Assembly (NCBI GenBank): GCA_039545275.1
Contig: BCHS01000007.1
Location: forward strand, 496,001 to 560,000
Length of the DNA stretch: 64,000 nt
From: Pseudomicrostroma phylloplanum
Taxonomy: Eukaryota; Basidiomycota; Exobasidiomycetes; Microstromatales
Direction of reading: 5' to 3'
The position numbers and the translations under genes were made by a program. Below the pieces are notes generated by a model. That model did not search any database. It saw only the letters and a program-made list of their open reading frames with translations, and was not told the DNA's origin. Every line of letters starts with the position of its first letter. The stretch's first letter is position 1. Shown here in pieces: positions 19,501-30,613 of this stretch.

Positions 19501-20241
19501 TTCTTCTTGAGCCTCTGGAGCCTCTCGGCTTCTAGCTCTGCCTCTGCCATCCTCTGCGTCGAAGATGTACTGGTGGGAGACAGTCCATCGTCTGAGTCAT
19601 GGGGAGAGCGATGATGCCTATGCTTGCCGCCCAGTCCGATCATTCTGCGCAACCTAATCATCTCCTTTCGCTTCTCGAGGTTGTGAGCCTGCTCGACGTC
19701 TTGGGCTCTCTTCCTAGCTGCAGCGTTGCTCTTGATGACCCTGTCAAACTTGACTCTGAAGAAGTGTCGCCTGACGGCAATCATTGTGACGGATACGGCA
19801 GAGATGTTGCCAATCCACATGAGTACGTAGAGGATGACTTGTTGCCATATTGTCGCGCTGGAGATGTTGAAGCTGACGAGACCTGTGACTGTCATTGCGG
19901 AGACGCATACAAAGTAACAATCGATGAAGGGAATGTTGTTGTCTTGGTTGGATCCCCAGAAGATGCACGCGGCGATCAGAGGAACGAAGACGAAGAAGAG
20001 GACGTGGATACGCTGCGAGGTCAGGGGTGGGCGAGGGTCAGCGATCAGCAGACCTACGGCACGGGGCCCGAATAGAGGAACTGTAGGCGGGAACACTGAC
20101 GTAGAAGTTGAGCTCGGCACTGATCAAGGCTGCTATCCTGTTCCAATAGCGATTGGCCGGCTGGAGAAAGGCGGGCACGGTAGGCTCCTCCTTTACTTGC
20201 GGCCTTGACGTCAGCCCATTGGTCCTTAGGCCCCAGACCAT
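16506..20241 (-). CDS. TRK1: Trk-type high-affinity potassium transporter
   Basis: Two exons (20241-20101 and 20012-16506) give 1215 aa. Trk proteins are plasma-membrane K+ importers built from four M1-P-M2 units. Splicing the 88-nt intron creates LNFYRIHVLFFVFVPLI, the classic fungal Trk start; the ATG at 20120 is intronic. P-loop signatures are visible in order: TVTGLVSFN, then ISAYSNTGMSLLD, AVRAAGFQVVSLLDI and SAYGTVGLSTG, followed by the conserved ATMTRGRHRGLP. A very long hydrophilic, Ser/Arg-rich loop (about residues 130-560) separates the first and second units, as in fungal Trk1. The C-terminal tail is disordered and Ser/Pro-rich. No key residue is obviously missing. ELO diverges from it upstream. 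Confidence 0.93.
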
Positions 20242-21031
20242 GATGGAGAGAGGGCCTTGGTTGATGAGTGAGGGGTGCGCGAGATGTAGTCGTTGCGAGC
20301 AGAGCGAGGGGTGCGAGGCGGTAGCCTGCCCTCTTGCTCTCTACGCTATGCTGTCACCTCGCAGAGATGCTAGACAGGGAACACAAGCAGGGCGGAAGGG
20401 AGGCGCTCAGAGAGACGGAGGCGGCGGAAACGGAGACCCCACGTGGGTTGCCTCTATGGCTCAACCTTTCGATGCTGGGAGAAGTGGACGGACAGGAGGA
20501 AGGGCGGGAGGGTATTGGTATTGGTATTATTATTTATTGTGTTCCTCCTCCCTAAGCAGTAGCTGTGGATAATAATAATCACGGGTCACCTCGCAAAAGG
20601 TGGAGTGCACCAGACCAAGAGGGCCAAGGGGGGAGGCGGCGGGGTGTCCGAGTGTAGACTATTCTCGCCAGGCTGCCCGGCGGGAGGCTCCAGTCAGTCA
20701 TTTGTTATGGGCTCGCGGGCGACGGCACCTTTTGCCCACGCAGACAGGCAGACGCTCGCAGCCAGCCACACCGGCGAAGTAGGCGGGACGCGGGCCAGAT
20801 GCCGCACACGCGCCCTGGTTTACTTCCGCTTCCCCGCGGCGCCTCGGCAAGGAAGCCACTTCTTCTCGCAGTGTGTTGCTCGTCCGAACCCCAACACATC
20901 CCACATACTATCCACCACTGGTAGCATATACTCGCACCTCTCTCAGTCACCCACCCATCGCATATAGACCAGCGCACTCTTCTGCGCCTCTAGCGCCCAC
21001 AACCCGCAGCACCTCCCCCATCTCTGCCAAG
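20242..21031. other. Divergent promoter region between TRK1 and ELO
   Basis: About 790 bp between two start codons on opposite strands. It contains a GGTATT repeat running into an AT-rich patch (about 20513-20545), CAGGCAG/CAGCCA words near 20740-20770, and TATA-like CATATA words at about 20927 and 20960 upstream of the ELO start. The open frame at 20605-20967 looks like chance coding in GC-rich DNA. Confidence 0.55.
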
Positions 21032-22851
21032 ATGCCCTCTCACTCGCCAATCTACGATGCCCTCGCCGGCCTCTTCCCGTCCAACGCGCCGCGGTCACTA
21101 TACATCTGGGACCCACCCAACACGCCCCTCTCTACACCCAAGCCAGCAGCAGCAGCCATCGCCACCTACCTAGTTGTCATCTTCGGAGGCAGGTATATCA
21201 TGAAGGACAGGAGAGCCTTTGGAGAGAGCCTCAAGATCCCTTTCCTTATTCATAACCTCGCACTCACAATCGGAAGTGGAGCTCTCCTGGCAGTCATGCT
21301 GGAAGAAGTCCTTCCCATCCTCAACAGAGGTGGAGCGCTGTACGGCATCTGTCACCCTGCCGCCTGGACTACTGTGAGCATTGACGCGCAGACGGGAGGT
21401 ATTGAGACGCGATTCATTACTGACCGCCAAACCGTGGCCGCTTCCGCTCCCCTGGTCTTCTTACCATTCCGCAGAGGCTAGAGACATTTTATCTGTGAGC
21501 AGATGGGCAACGGAGGGCTCAAAATGCTACAGGGACTGAGAGCTCCTACTGACCCCTCTCCACTCACTTGCCCACCCTCCCGCTTCCACTCCCCTTCACT
21601 CGCAGCATCAACTACTACTTGTGAGTGGGACCCCCTCTTGCTGAGCAATAGAGCTGGCGAAGTCCATGTACTGACATAGAACTTCAACACATGCTCTGTG
21701 CTTCTTCTGACAGCAAATAGTACGTGATGAGACCCTAAAGGATGGCCTCCAGCCAGCTCATCTGACTCACCTTGCTTTTCCCCATGCTTCACCTCCTTTC
21801 CTTAGCTGGGAGCTTCTCGACACCGTCTTCCTCGGTGAGTCGACGCTGCGACCCAAGCTCGAACTTGCCGGATAGTCCCTCTAACGCGCCATCTCTCCGC
21901 TTCTTCCTGTCCAGTGCTCAAGAAGAAGCCGCTTCAATTCCTCCATGGTGAGTGTACGAAAACAACAAGCGCTTCCTGTCTCGACTGGCCTGGCGGCAAT
22001 TGGACTCTCTCGCTCACATTGTGTTTGCCTCATAACCTCTCATAGTGTACCATCACTCTGCTACCGCTCTCCTCTGCTACACCCAGCTGACCGGAAAGAC
22101 GTCCGTGTCATGGGTGGTCATTGTACTGAACCTCGCCGTGCACGTCATCATGTGTGAGTGTCTGACGAGGATGGGGCGGCGCTGCTGTGATTCCCGCCTT
22201 TATATGCTGACCATTGTCCTATTCTCCAATCCCCCGCTACCAGACTTCTACTACGCTCTCTCGAGTCTGAAGATTCGGGTCCCCTGGAAACAGCTGGTGA
22301 CCGTCTGCCAGATCACTCAGGTGAGCATGCAGAGCTGAGTGGCTTGAAACATTGGCTCTCACCCTCACCCGCTCACCTTTCTTTCCCTCCTGATCGCAGT
22401 TCGTCATCGACCTCTGCGTCGTGTACTTTGCCTGCGCGGTGCACTGGAGCTACAGGTACAACATCAAGCTTTCCTTTTTCTCCAAGCTCACTGACTGCTC
22501 TGGCTCAGAGGGTGCTGCTCTTGCTGGCTGTGCATGCTTGACTAGCTAGTGAGTTCGAAGCGCACGATGTAGTAGGGTACGCACCGTCCCTCCGAGCCGA
22601 GTCACTCACACGCCCACTGTCTCTCTCCCACCCTCCCTTTTCCCTTCTCCTCTCGCCCCCCTCGTGCCCACTCCAACAGCCTCTTCCTCTTCCTGAGCTT
22701 CTACGCCCGCACCTACAAGAAGGATGGCAAAGCCGGCGTCAAGAAGGCCGCTGCCAATGGCCGCCCTATCGCCGGCAATGGCAGAATCGGCGGTAAAGCC
22801 AATGCCAATGCCAGCGCCAATGGGAATGGGCAGGCTGCCGGCAAGCAGTGA
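21032..22851 (+). CDS. ELO-family very-long-chain fatty acid elongase (3-ketoacyl-CoA synthase)
   Basis: Ten exons: 21032-21373, 21475-21494, 21606-21620, 21714-21719, 21806-21834, 21915-21947, 22046-22153, 22244-22320, 22400-22548, 22680-22851. Total 951 nt, 316 aa. ELO proteins are multi-spanning ER enzymes that condense malonyl-CoA with acyl-CoA. Family blocks appear in order: [20 protein letters not shown], the His box [37 protein letters not shown] and [16 protein letters not shown]. The Gly/Asn/Ala-rich basic tail could serve ER retention. Every exon join keeps phase. Exon 4 is only 6 nt and exon 3 only 15 nt, yet both are needed to make the conserved NYYFKYWELLD. Whether it is an ELO2- or ELO3-type enzyme cannot be decided by eye. 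Confidence 0.88.
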
Positions 22852-23842
22852 AAAGACGTAGAGGTAGGAAGAGGGGGAGAAGGGGAAGCTTGAAGGGAAA
22901 GGAGCGGACACGAGGCGAGATTGCTGTCGTTATTGGGGTGAGCCGATGAGGTGTAGTGTAGTCCGGCCTTGCTGCTCGAGCTGCCCCCCGGCGAAGGCCC
23001 TGACCAGTCAGCAAGCCTTGCGAGCAGGGGCGGGCAAGCAAGGGAGGGTGGGCATTCAACGGACCTCGTGGCGGCCAGGGGTCGGTGAGCGATGAGTGGG
23101 TGGGAGGTGAAGGAGGAAGCGCTGCGGTTCATCAGGACAAGTCGGGTCGATTGACTGGCTGCCGGCCTACTCGAGTCGCTCGTCGGTCGATTGGTCAGCC
23201 AGTCATTCACGGCCAGGTGGGGGGCGGAGCAGCGACACATTGCGTCGAATATAGAGTACACAGGACGAAACGAGGGCCACGAGAGCTCTCTAGATGTTTA
23301 TGCTACGCTCTACTATGTTATGCTATGCCATGCCATACTATGCTTTGTTACGCAGTGTCGTGCGCTTCGTCTCGCTTCCTTTCGTCTTCCTTGAGTGAGT
23401 CTAGACTGTGATGACTTCTGAGACGTTTAATCGTGGGTGTGGGTGTGGGTGTGGGTCTGCTTCGACGTGAAGCTCGGCCGTTGGATAACACTGACTCACT
23501 CGGTGCAGCCTGTCTTCCCTAGCAAAACTCGATCAGCCAGTCAGTCAGTAATTCAGTCCATCAGCGCAAGTCAACCCAGCCTGTGAACCCGCCTGTCCAC
23601 CTATCATTCACGCATGACTTTCAGTGCGAATGATGATGGAGATTGATGTGTGTGCCGAGAAAGTGGGTTGGGGTGGTTTTGAAAGAAGTACAAGGGACAC
23701 GGTCACGCAAACATCCCACCACGAACTCCAGTAGCCAGCTCAGAGCTCGCCCCTGATGGGCAGTTGAACGCTCTGCACTATCACTACCAAAGCCCATCCA
23801 TACATCCAGCTACGACCCACCACTCAAAGTGTACCAAAGTGT
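22852..23842. other. Convergent ELO/RPS15 3' region with small repeats
   Basis: About 1 kb between stop codons. It holds four perfect tandem GTGGGT units (23433-23456), a run of TATGC/ATGCC-type words at about 23300-23345, and CAGT words near 23533. Open frames of 97-182 codons on the minus strand are S/P/L-rich and unconvincing. No gene recognised. Confidence 0.55.
23433..23456 (+). repeat. (GTGGGT)4 tandem repeat
   Basis: Four perfect copies of the hexamer GTGGGT, in the spacer between the 3' ends of ELO and RPS15. G-rich strand; no link to a gene is visible. Confidence 0.85.
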
Positions 23843-24385
23843 TTACTTGAGGGGGATGAAGCGGGAGCTGTTAGTGGAACCCAATCCTGGCTTTCCGTGT
23901 CGGGTGGGGATGTAGGACATCGAGAACTCGGCGAGGTAGTGGCCGGTCATCTCGGGCCTGATCTCGACGGTGTTGAAAACCTTTCCGTTGTAGATGGAAA
24001 TGACCGAGCCGATCATCTCGGGCACGACGACCATGTCTGAGCAAGAAGAAGCAAACGGAAAGAAGGTGAGCTACGCTGTGCTGGAGAATGTCGCTGACTC
24101 TACACCAGCCTTCGCTGTACTCACCACGCAGGTGGGTCTTGACGGGTGCGGGCTTCTCGTTGGGGGGAGCCTCAGCCTTAGCCTTACGGAGCTTCTTGAT
24201 GAGACCCATTGGCTTACGCTTGAGACCACGCTGGAACCTCCTTCGAACACGGGCGTGGACAATCTTCATGAAGTCCTCGTTGCTCATGTCCAGCAGCGAG
24301 TCCAGCTCCACTCCACGGTAGGAGAACTTTCGGAAGGATCGTGCTCGCTTCTTCTCAGCGGCGGCCTGGGCATCGTAGTCATCCA
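23843..24385 (-). CDS. RPS15: 40S ribosomal protein S15 (uS19); first exon unresolved
   Basis: Two exons are clear (24385-24125 and 24036-23843). They encode the uS19 core: [58 protein letters not shown] and the C-terminus [14 protein letters not shown]. uS19 sits in the 40S head near the A and P sites. The first visible exon begins after a CTCGCAG acceptor with TG GAT GAC TAC and contains no suitable upstream ATG in frame, so the start lies in, or is completed by, an upstream exon. One option is an exon ending in A at about 24995 (before GTAACC), which would create ATG across the junction (A|TG, giving MDDYDAQ). I could not fix this by eye. The gene diverges from RPP2. Confidence 0.88.
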
Positions 24386-25626
24386 CTGCGAGGCGAGGGG
24401 TGAAGCATGAAGGGTCAGTATGACGTTGATGGAAGACAAGGGGAGCGTAGAGACAGAAGCGGCATTGCTCTGACATCGCAAGCCCGCAGGTGCGAGGCCT
24501 CTTCGCAACCCTGTTGCTACCATCCTGATGCGCCTGCCTCTGAGGTGACCTCTCTACCTGCTTGAACTTCATTAGAGCACATGAGACCTGGTCTGACACA
24601 GTGTCTCCACTACACCCCTGATGGAGTGGGGGAGCAGTGTGTAGCCTTTTGTCTCGCTCGGTGACCCTCGATCTCCTCCTTGGCAAGAGTAGAGCATACA
24701 CCCCTCCCCTCCCCTACGCTATTACGACCTCGCATCTGCGAATCCCCCACGTCTTCGTCAACTGCCGGATTTTGAACAGCAGAAGCGAACTGCTCATGAA
24801 GATCTCTTTTGCAGAGGCCGCCATGTTGCGTGTCCGTACAAGCTGTCCCGTCGCAGCTCGGCTTCGTGCATCACCTTCTCCCTCCCTCGCTGGCCTATAG
24901 ATGCTGTGCCAAGCCGATTCCTTCTCTGCCTGTTTCGTGGTGCCGTGATGCGTGTGCAGATGTGCGAATGATACCCACTGATTGCGGTTACTTGATGTGA
25001 AGAGTGTGCGGAGGGGTGAAAGGAGGATGTGATACGGTAGAGAGGGGAGGCGAGGTTGGGTGGGATGGAAATTCCTGAGCCACGGGCATCCAGGCGTGCG
25101 AGCGGGCGAGGGCACTGGCGGGGCGGGGGAGCGCAAGCCTGAGGCGGGCGAGGCAGTCGGGCGAGCACGCAGCCAGGTGGGCACACGGGCGGCAGCTGCT
25201 GCAGTGCCGTCGAGCCGCAATAGCCGTCACGTGCAGCGGCCGTCAGTCTCCCTTCTGCGCTCAGCCAAAGACTGGCAGCAGGCAGCAGGCAGCAGCCAGC
25301 CACGAGCCCGCACTGCACGCAGCCACAGAGGGCGGACAGGCAGGCAGGCACACGCAGGGCGGGCACAGAGACCAAAAATCGCACGGCGATACCGATCCTC
25401 CTTCTTCCTCTCCTCACGCCAACTTCTTAAGCCTTAAGGTGAGTAACGCATAGCAAGGCAGCATAGCTTCTACAAGTATCACAGGACACTGACATTTCTA
25501 CTCACCTTCCACCCTCTCTCTCTCGCAGAACGCAAGTCTTCCAACTCGGATCAAAGCCAACTCCCAGCGGATTTGCGTCGGCACTCTTAAAACTCTCACC
25601 CAACTCAAAACTTCTTACAACAAAAA
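24386..25626. promoter_or_regulatory. Divergent ribosomal-protein promoter, RPS15/RPP2
   Basis: About 1.2 kb separates the first clear RPS15 exon from the RPP2 ATG. It should include the missing RPS15 5' exon and intron, both promoters, and a spliced RPP2 leader. The stretch 25090-25370 is strikingly rich in GGCAGGCAG, CAGCCA and GGGCGG words and contains a CACGTG near 25229. Long minus-strand frames here (168 and 207 codons) are R/P/C-rich and probably not genes. Confidence 0.6.
25439..25528 (+). other. Intron in the RPP2 5' UTR
   Basis: Donor GTGAGT follows CCTTAAG and the acceptor is a pyrimidine tract ending CTCGCAG. It lies about 100 bp before the RPP2 ATG with no start codon in the joined leader ahead of it. 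Leader introns are common in fungal ribosomal-protein genes. Confidence 0.6.
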
Positions 25627-26056
25627 ATGAAGCACATCGCAGCTTATCTCCTCCTGACCCTCGGTGGCAACACCTCTCCCTCTGCCAGCGACATCAAGTC
25701 TCTGCTGGAGACCGTCGGCATTGATGCTGACTCTGAGCGATTGGACAAGCTGATCTCTGAGCTCGAGGGCAAGGACATCAACCAGCTCATCCTCGAGGGC
25801 CAGGGCAAGCTTGCCTCGGTCCCCTCGGGTGGTGTTGCTGCTGCTGGTGGCGCTTCTGCTGGAGCCGCCGCTGGTGGTGCTGCCCCTGCTGCTGAGAAGG
25901 AGGAGGAGGAGAAGGAGGAGGAGAAGGAGGAGTCTGACGATGGTGAGTACGAACACGACAGCGAGGATTGCCATAGGTGTAAGGTCCTCTTTGCTCACAT
26001 CTTCTTGCGCATCCCTTTCTCTTCTACTAGACATGGGCTTCGGTCTCTTCGACTAA
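25627..26056 (+). CDS. RPP2: 60S acidic ribosomal protein P2
   Basis: Two exons (25627-25942, 26031-26056) give 113 aa. P2 pairs with P1 on the ribosomal stalk and recruits translation GTPases. The N-terminus [15 protein letters not shown] is the P2 dimerisation domain. An Ala/Gly hinge and an acidic K/E stretch follow. The last exon is only 26 nt and supplies the universal tail (D)DMGFGLFD. Reading through the intron would give GEYEHDSED.. instead and lose the tail that contacts elongation factors. P2 rather than P1 is based on the N-terminal sequence. Confidence 0.93.
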
Positions 26057-26414
26057 ACGTCTCTCCCTCTCTCTCGCACCTCGATGACGTGTGCGACCGA
26101 CACTCTGCCAATTCCGAGTGTGTGCGGCTCCCTCGTTCGTCACTTCTGCACCCACGCTTCGCGAATCGTCAGAGACACATGCTTCTCTCTTGTATGCCAC
26201 ACTCAACATTGAGAAGAATGCATTTCTGATGATTCATAGCACGAGTGTCTGTGCTGACTGGGGACAGCTGAGGATGGATTATGTGCAATGCTTCGATTGA
26301 AAGAACTAATGAGACCCCTATCCATCCTGTGACTTCACTCTCCTCTACTTCTCCTTCTCCTTCTCCTTCTGCTGTCCCCACCATTCGTCCCCCACCCCCT
26401 CTCCTCCAACTCAC
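26057..26414. other. Convergent 3' region of RPP2 and the Pil1-TPK gene
   Basis: About 360 bp between stop codons. A (CTTCTC)n-type pyrimidine run lies at about 26346-26375. No gene recognised. Confidence 0.55.
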
Positions 26415-27528
26415 TCACATCTCCGTATAAGGGGGCAACTGCTCACTCTCCGCCTGTTCAAAATCGCTATCCACCCCACGACGAGTAATGGTGCCATCGC
26501 GTCTGATCCGGGCTCGAACACCACCACCACTACCGATACCACTACCCACACCTCCGAAGCTGCTGCTGCCGGGAGCGGTGCTGGTGTCGGTACCGCTAGA
26601 GGAGGGGTGATGGTGGGAAATACCCGATGCGAGAGCGAGGCCGACTCCACCTGCCCCGCCTGCCCCGCCTGCTGCACCGTCGCCGTCGCTAGTGCGAGGT
26701 TCAGTAGCAGTGCCAGTAGCAGTGCCAGTCGTGGAGGAGGAGGGGTACGAAGAGGAGGGGAATCCACCCGGTACCGGTCCCGGTACCGCGTCCATTTCCA
26801 TCGCAGTCGTCGACGAACCCCCGGCACCACCAGCAGCAGCAGCACCGGCACCGCTACCGAGGGGAGGAGCAGCTCCGTAGCTCCCTCCGTAGCCCTGCCC
26901 ACCTCCCAGCCCACTTCCTCGACTAACAAAATCAGCCGAAGGCACTCTAAGCACCTCTGGTCGTCCGCCAGCAGCAGCAGAGGAAGAGAGGGGCGAAGCG
27001 TGTGGAGGAGGAAGGTACGCCGGCGTGGTGTTGCCTACCGGTCCTTGTCCCTGTGTCTCGCCCACACTAGTGCTATAGTCAGATGGGAGCCTCTGTGTGG
27101 GTGGTCGAGCTGGTAGAGAAGGGGAGAGGGCACCAGCCCCTAGCCCTCCCGCAGTTGCACCCCCTTCCACACTTGCACCTGTACCTGCAGTGCTAATGTA
27201 GCTCTGCCCTGGGCTCATACCAGGACTGATCGCACTCCCTCCCCCTCCCCTATAGGCGCTAGAGCGTCTCCTCGGCTGGAGTGTGCCGGAGAGTGGTCCC
27301 GGACCAGAGGGGGAAGAGGGGATCACCTCGCCCGTCTCGGCCACTGTGGGACCTGGGGGGGCCGAATCTTCCCCGAGACTCTCGACAGGCTCGTGCTGAG
27401 GCTGGCCGTGGGAGTCGCTCTCGCGGTTTGAGAAGTAGGGTGTGGTGCGCGAGTCGCGTCGCCCCTGGTAGGGCGAGCTGGAGATGTTGCCCTGGTCTGT
27501 GAAAGGGTCAGAGGGCGAGTACGGTCCT

Positions 27529-27561
<33 letters not shown>

Positions 27562-30095
27562 CCTCCAAGGGCTGCACCTGCACCGATCTTCTCCCCTCCG
27601 CGTGTTTGCTGGAGGGCAGTCGTGGATGCAGAGGCCGAGGCAGAGCCAAATTCGATGCTCCAGTAGATGGGCTTGTCCGTCTCGAGGGTGACTTCACTGC
27701 TGTCGCCTCCTAGTACGTGGTTTGAGGTGGAGAGGTACCCACCCATGGATTGAGGTTGGGAGGGATCTGCAAGAGGAAGATGACGTGGGTAAGTTAGAGG
27801 CTCGTCTAAGCTCATTCGCTTCTTCGTCGCTGGACTGCACTTACCCAGATCCCACTCAAGGCCCTGCGTCTTGACCCTCGCACCGACTTCATTCCCACTA
27901 GCCTCCACGCCCAGAGGTAGAATGCCACAGCAAACTCCCAATGCGGGTCTGGGGTGCCTCAGCTTGTGCACCCCAGCTGGGACCAAGTAGACCAGACTCT
28001 CATCGCCCACGACCCACGTCTTGCTCCTTTTCTCCAACTTCCCGCCGCGCTGTCCCTCTTCACTCGTAGCGTCGACACCGGGGTCTTCGTACCCGCCCAC
28101 TGAGGACAGGGCAGGGCAGAGCTTCCAGAGGACATGCAGGGTGTGCGCCGTCTGGTCCATACGCCCAGAGAGGCCACCAAAGATGACCAGCTCGAGCTGC
28201 TCGTGCGTGCGCTCCCAGTCTTCAAGCCACTGGATGCTCTTCCCTAGGTCGGTTGCATACTGACTTGGCCTGTGCGCGAGATGGACGTTGGCTGATTGGA
28301 AGTAGGAGCGCGAAGAGGGGGTGAGAGAGTCAAAGTCGCCTACGATGGCGTTGGGCATGGGTAGGGTCGAGTTGAGCTCAGGGCCGAAGGTGGAGAGCAG
28401 CTGGTTGGCACCACCGTCGGCGCAGATTCGCACATGAGCTCCAGTCCATATCGTCTTGAAGAGCTCCTTCTGATGGTCTGCGATGACCTGATTCAAGAGC
28501 ACGACAGCGTACGGCGCGCCCGTCGTCTTCTCAGAGCCTGCGCTGCGAGTCTCCAAAAAGCTAGGGTCCCAATAGTTCAGGGCTGTAGTGGACGAAGCCG
28601 CCAGGGGCGGCGGTACTCGGTGGGCAGGAATAGAGCCGATATTGCTGCGTGCAGGAACAGGGGGTGGCTGCGAGGCAACGCCACCCGCACCGGACGAGGG
28701 ATGGTGCAAAGAAGCCCCAGTGGCCAGCAGAGGAGGGATGACATCGGTGGTAGCTCCCCCGGTGTGGCGCGGAGGCAAGGGTGGCCCAGACGCAGTCGAA
28801 TCTCCAGTGTGACGAGGAGGCAGAGCGGGTGGGTCTGCAGCTTTGCCATGCTCCGGAAGGGAAGACATGGGCGTGTAGGCGGTCCTGTGCGCTGCTCGCT
28901 GCTTCTCTTCTGTAGCCGAAGGGTAGACTTCTTCTTCGTCTTGAGCTAGCTCGCGGGCGTGAGTCGTCTCAAAGGACAGGAACGACGCAGCATCGCTCTG
29001 AGTCGTCGCCTCCTCCAATCCCACAGAGTTGCTCTGGGGGTCCGATAGCTGATGAGACAGAGTGGGAATGGGCGTACGAGGTACGTAGGCCCTGAGAGCC
29101 GGTTCGACGAGTGCTCGGATCTGTGCCGTCTTGGCAGACCCTGCCCATTTGCCCTGGCTGGAGCTGTGCTGCTGCGCAGGGAACGGAGCAACCTCATCAA
29201 CGGGCACCTGCTGCATGAGGAGTTTTCCATACGAGGCGACCAATGCCATCTTCTCTCCATGGGCAATATACGAGTCGAATTGCGCATCGAAGCAAGCGTG
29301 CAATTTCTGCCTCTTGAGCTTGCTCAGAGCTTCCTCTTCGCCCTTTGCATCTTGTTGTAGCTGATCCAGCTGTGCGTGCACCTGGTCCGACTTTGTCGGT
29401 CCACCTGAAACGACGACCCGCTCGGCGACGAGTGTCTGTAGTTCCTTGATCAGCTTGACCCTCTGAGCGCGCTTCCCGGCCAGCTCAAGCTCGGCAGTCT
29501 GCACGTCCTTGAGCTGAGCTCTAGCCCTGCTGAGCCTCTCTGAGTGCTCGGCCTCGAGATCTCCCGTGGTAGAAAGGAGGAAAGCCAGTCGGTCGCTCAG
29601 ATCCACCAGGACATCGTCCCCCGCTCCGTCCAGCCTGCTGCCATCGGCCTTGTGGTCAGACCCCCACCTGAAGACTTTTGCAGCAGCCGTCTTCGTCTCG
29701 CGGCTAAGAGCGAGCTCGTCGATGACGACTCCTTTGAGTGAGCCACGCATCACGTGTAAGGAGCGAGTAGCTTCGAAGCGTGGATCTACACTCGCCAGAC
29801 CAGCTCGAAAGACGTGGGGAAGTCCACCCTTGTAGGTAAACCCCGAAGAAGATGAGGTAGACCCCCCGCCCCCAGCAGCAGTGGTTGCTGCGTAGCCTTC
29901 GGTCCCATCGATGGAAGAAGAGGTAGAGTGATGTCCATCGGTGCTGCTGTGGGATTGGGAGCTGGAGGAGAGCTGCGCAGCTGCTCCCTGTGCTCGATCG
30001 CGAGCACGCTGGAAGAAGGAGGACATCGTCGAAGAAGGCGGCAGCGGTGTCCCTATGTTATAGAACGTAGAGTGTGACGGTGGTATGCTCGTCAA
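26415..30095 (-). CDS. Pil1 eisosome-domain / thiamine pyrophosphokinase fusion
   Basis: Two exons (30095-27845, 27766-26415; 78-nt intron) give 1200 aa. Residues about 90-300 match the Pil1/Lsp1 BAR-like eisosome domain: VLVDLSDRLAFLLSTTGDLE and FDSYIAHGEKMALVASYGKL. A Pro-rich linker has two PPRHTG motifs typical of SH3 ligands. From about residue 515 a full thiamine pyrophosphokinase follows: ICADGGANQLL, AIVGDFDSL, YATDLGKSI, SGRMDQ, CCGILPLG and, across the intron, GLEWDLDPSQ with GGYLSTSNHV. TPK makes the cofactor TPP from thiamine and ATP. The tail (about 790-1200) is disordered, has an 11-Ala run and ends in LPPYTEM, an LPxY motif of the kind bound by Rsp5 WW domains. The frame is open throughout. 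A second ATG at 30026 (MSSFFQRARDRAQG) may be the real start. Two overlapping transcripts are an alternative. Confidence 0.8.
27529..27561 (-). repeat. (GCA)11 run encoding poly-alanine
   Basis: Eleven GCA units on the plus strand, read on the minus strand as an alanine tract in the disordered tail of the Pil1-TPK protein. A likely site of length variation between strains. Confidence 0.85.
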
Positions 30096-30613
30096 GAGGA
30101 GGTAGTCAGTCTATTGAGAGGGAGCGGTGCTGGCTTGTCCCCGTCAGTGAGAGTTGGTTGGTCTGAGCGTGGCGCGGGTGGAGGGGAGCTGCAGATGCGG
30201 GAGGAGCGGCACAGCACCAGACCAGAGGCAGAAAGCATCACACAGCACACGAGCACGCACAAGCACAGCACACAGCCCCCCTCCTTCTGCCGTTCAGCCT
30301 GCTCGCACTCCAAGGCCAGACAAAGACAGCTCTGCATCTTCAGATCACATGCCCTTCTCCGAGATGCCACTGCAGACATTGAAGGTGGGAATAGATTCGA
30401 TTCTTGTAGAGAAATCAACGTATAAAAGGAGCGAGGGTGGTGGGGGGTCGTCGTTATGACACCCCAGGAAGAAACCAGGACGAGGGAACAATCAAAGACT
30501 CAAGTCTCTTCTGGGTAAAGCTTGTGCCCAACCAGGAGTACCGTCGCTCCTGCACGGCGGCCAAAGGTCCATCCGACATTCTCCCACCAACCAACGCAAC
30601 ACCGCAGAGATTC
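30096..30613. other. Promoter of Pil1-TPK and 3' end of SSO1
   Basis: About 520 bp. A CA/GCACA-rich stretch lies at about 30235-30280. Open frames of about 100 codons on both strands have no family features. No gene recognised. Confidence 0.5.

Noticed and set aside
16506..20120. TRK1 starting at the ATG at 20120
   Set aside because: That stretch is intronic; splicing from 20241 restores the conserved LNFYRIHVLFF start.
22713..23261. 182-codon minus-strand ORF
   Set aside because: Runs over the last ELO exon and its 3' region; composition typical of a shadow frame.
24794..25417. 207-codon minus-strand ORF between RPS15 and RPP2
   Set aside because: R/C/P-rich chance frame in GC-rich promoter DNA; no domain.
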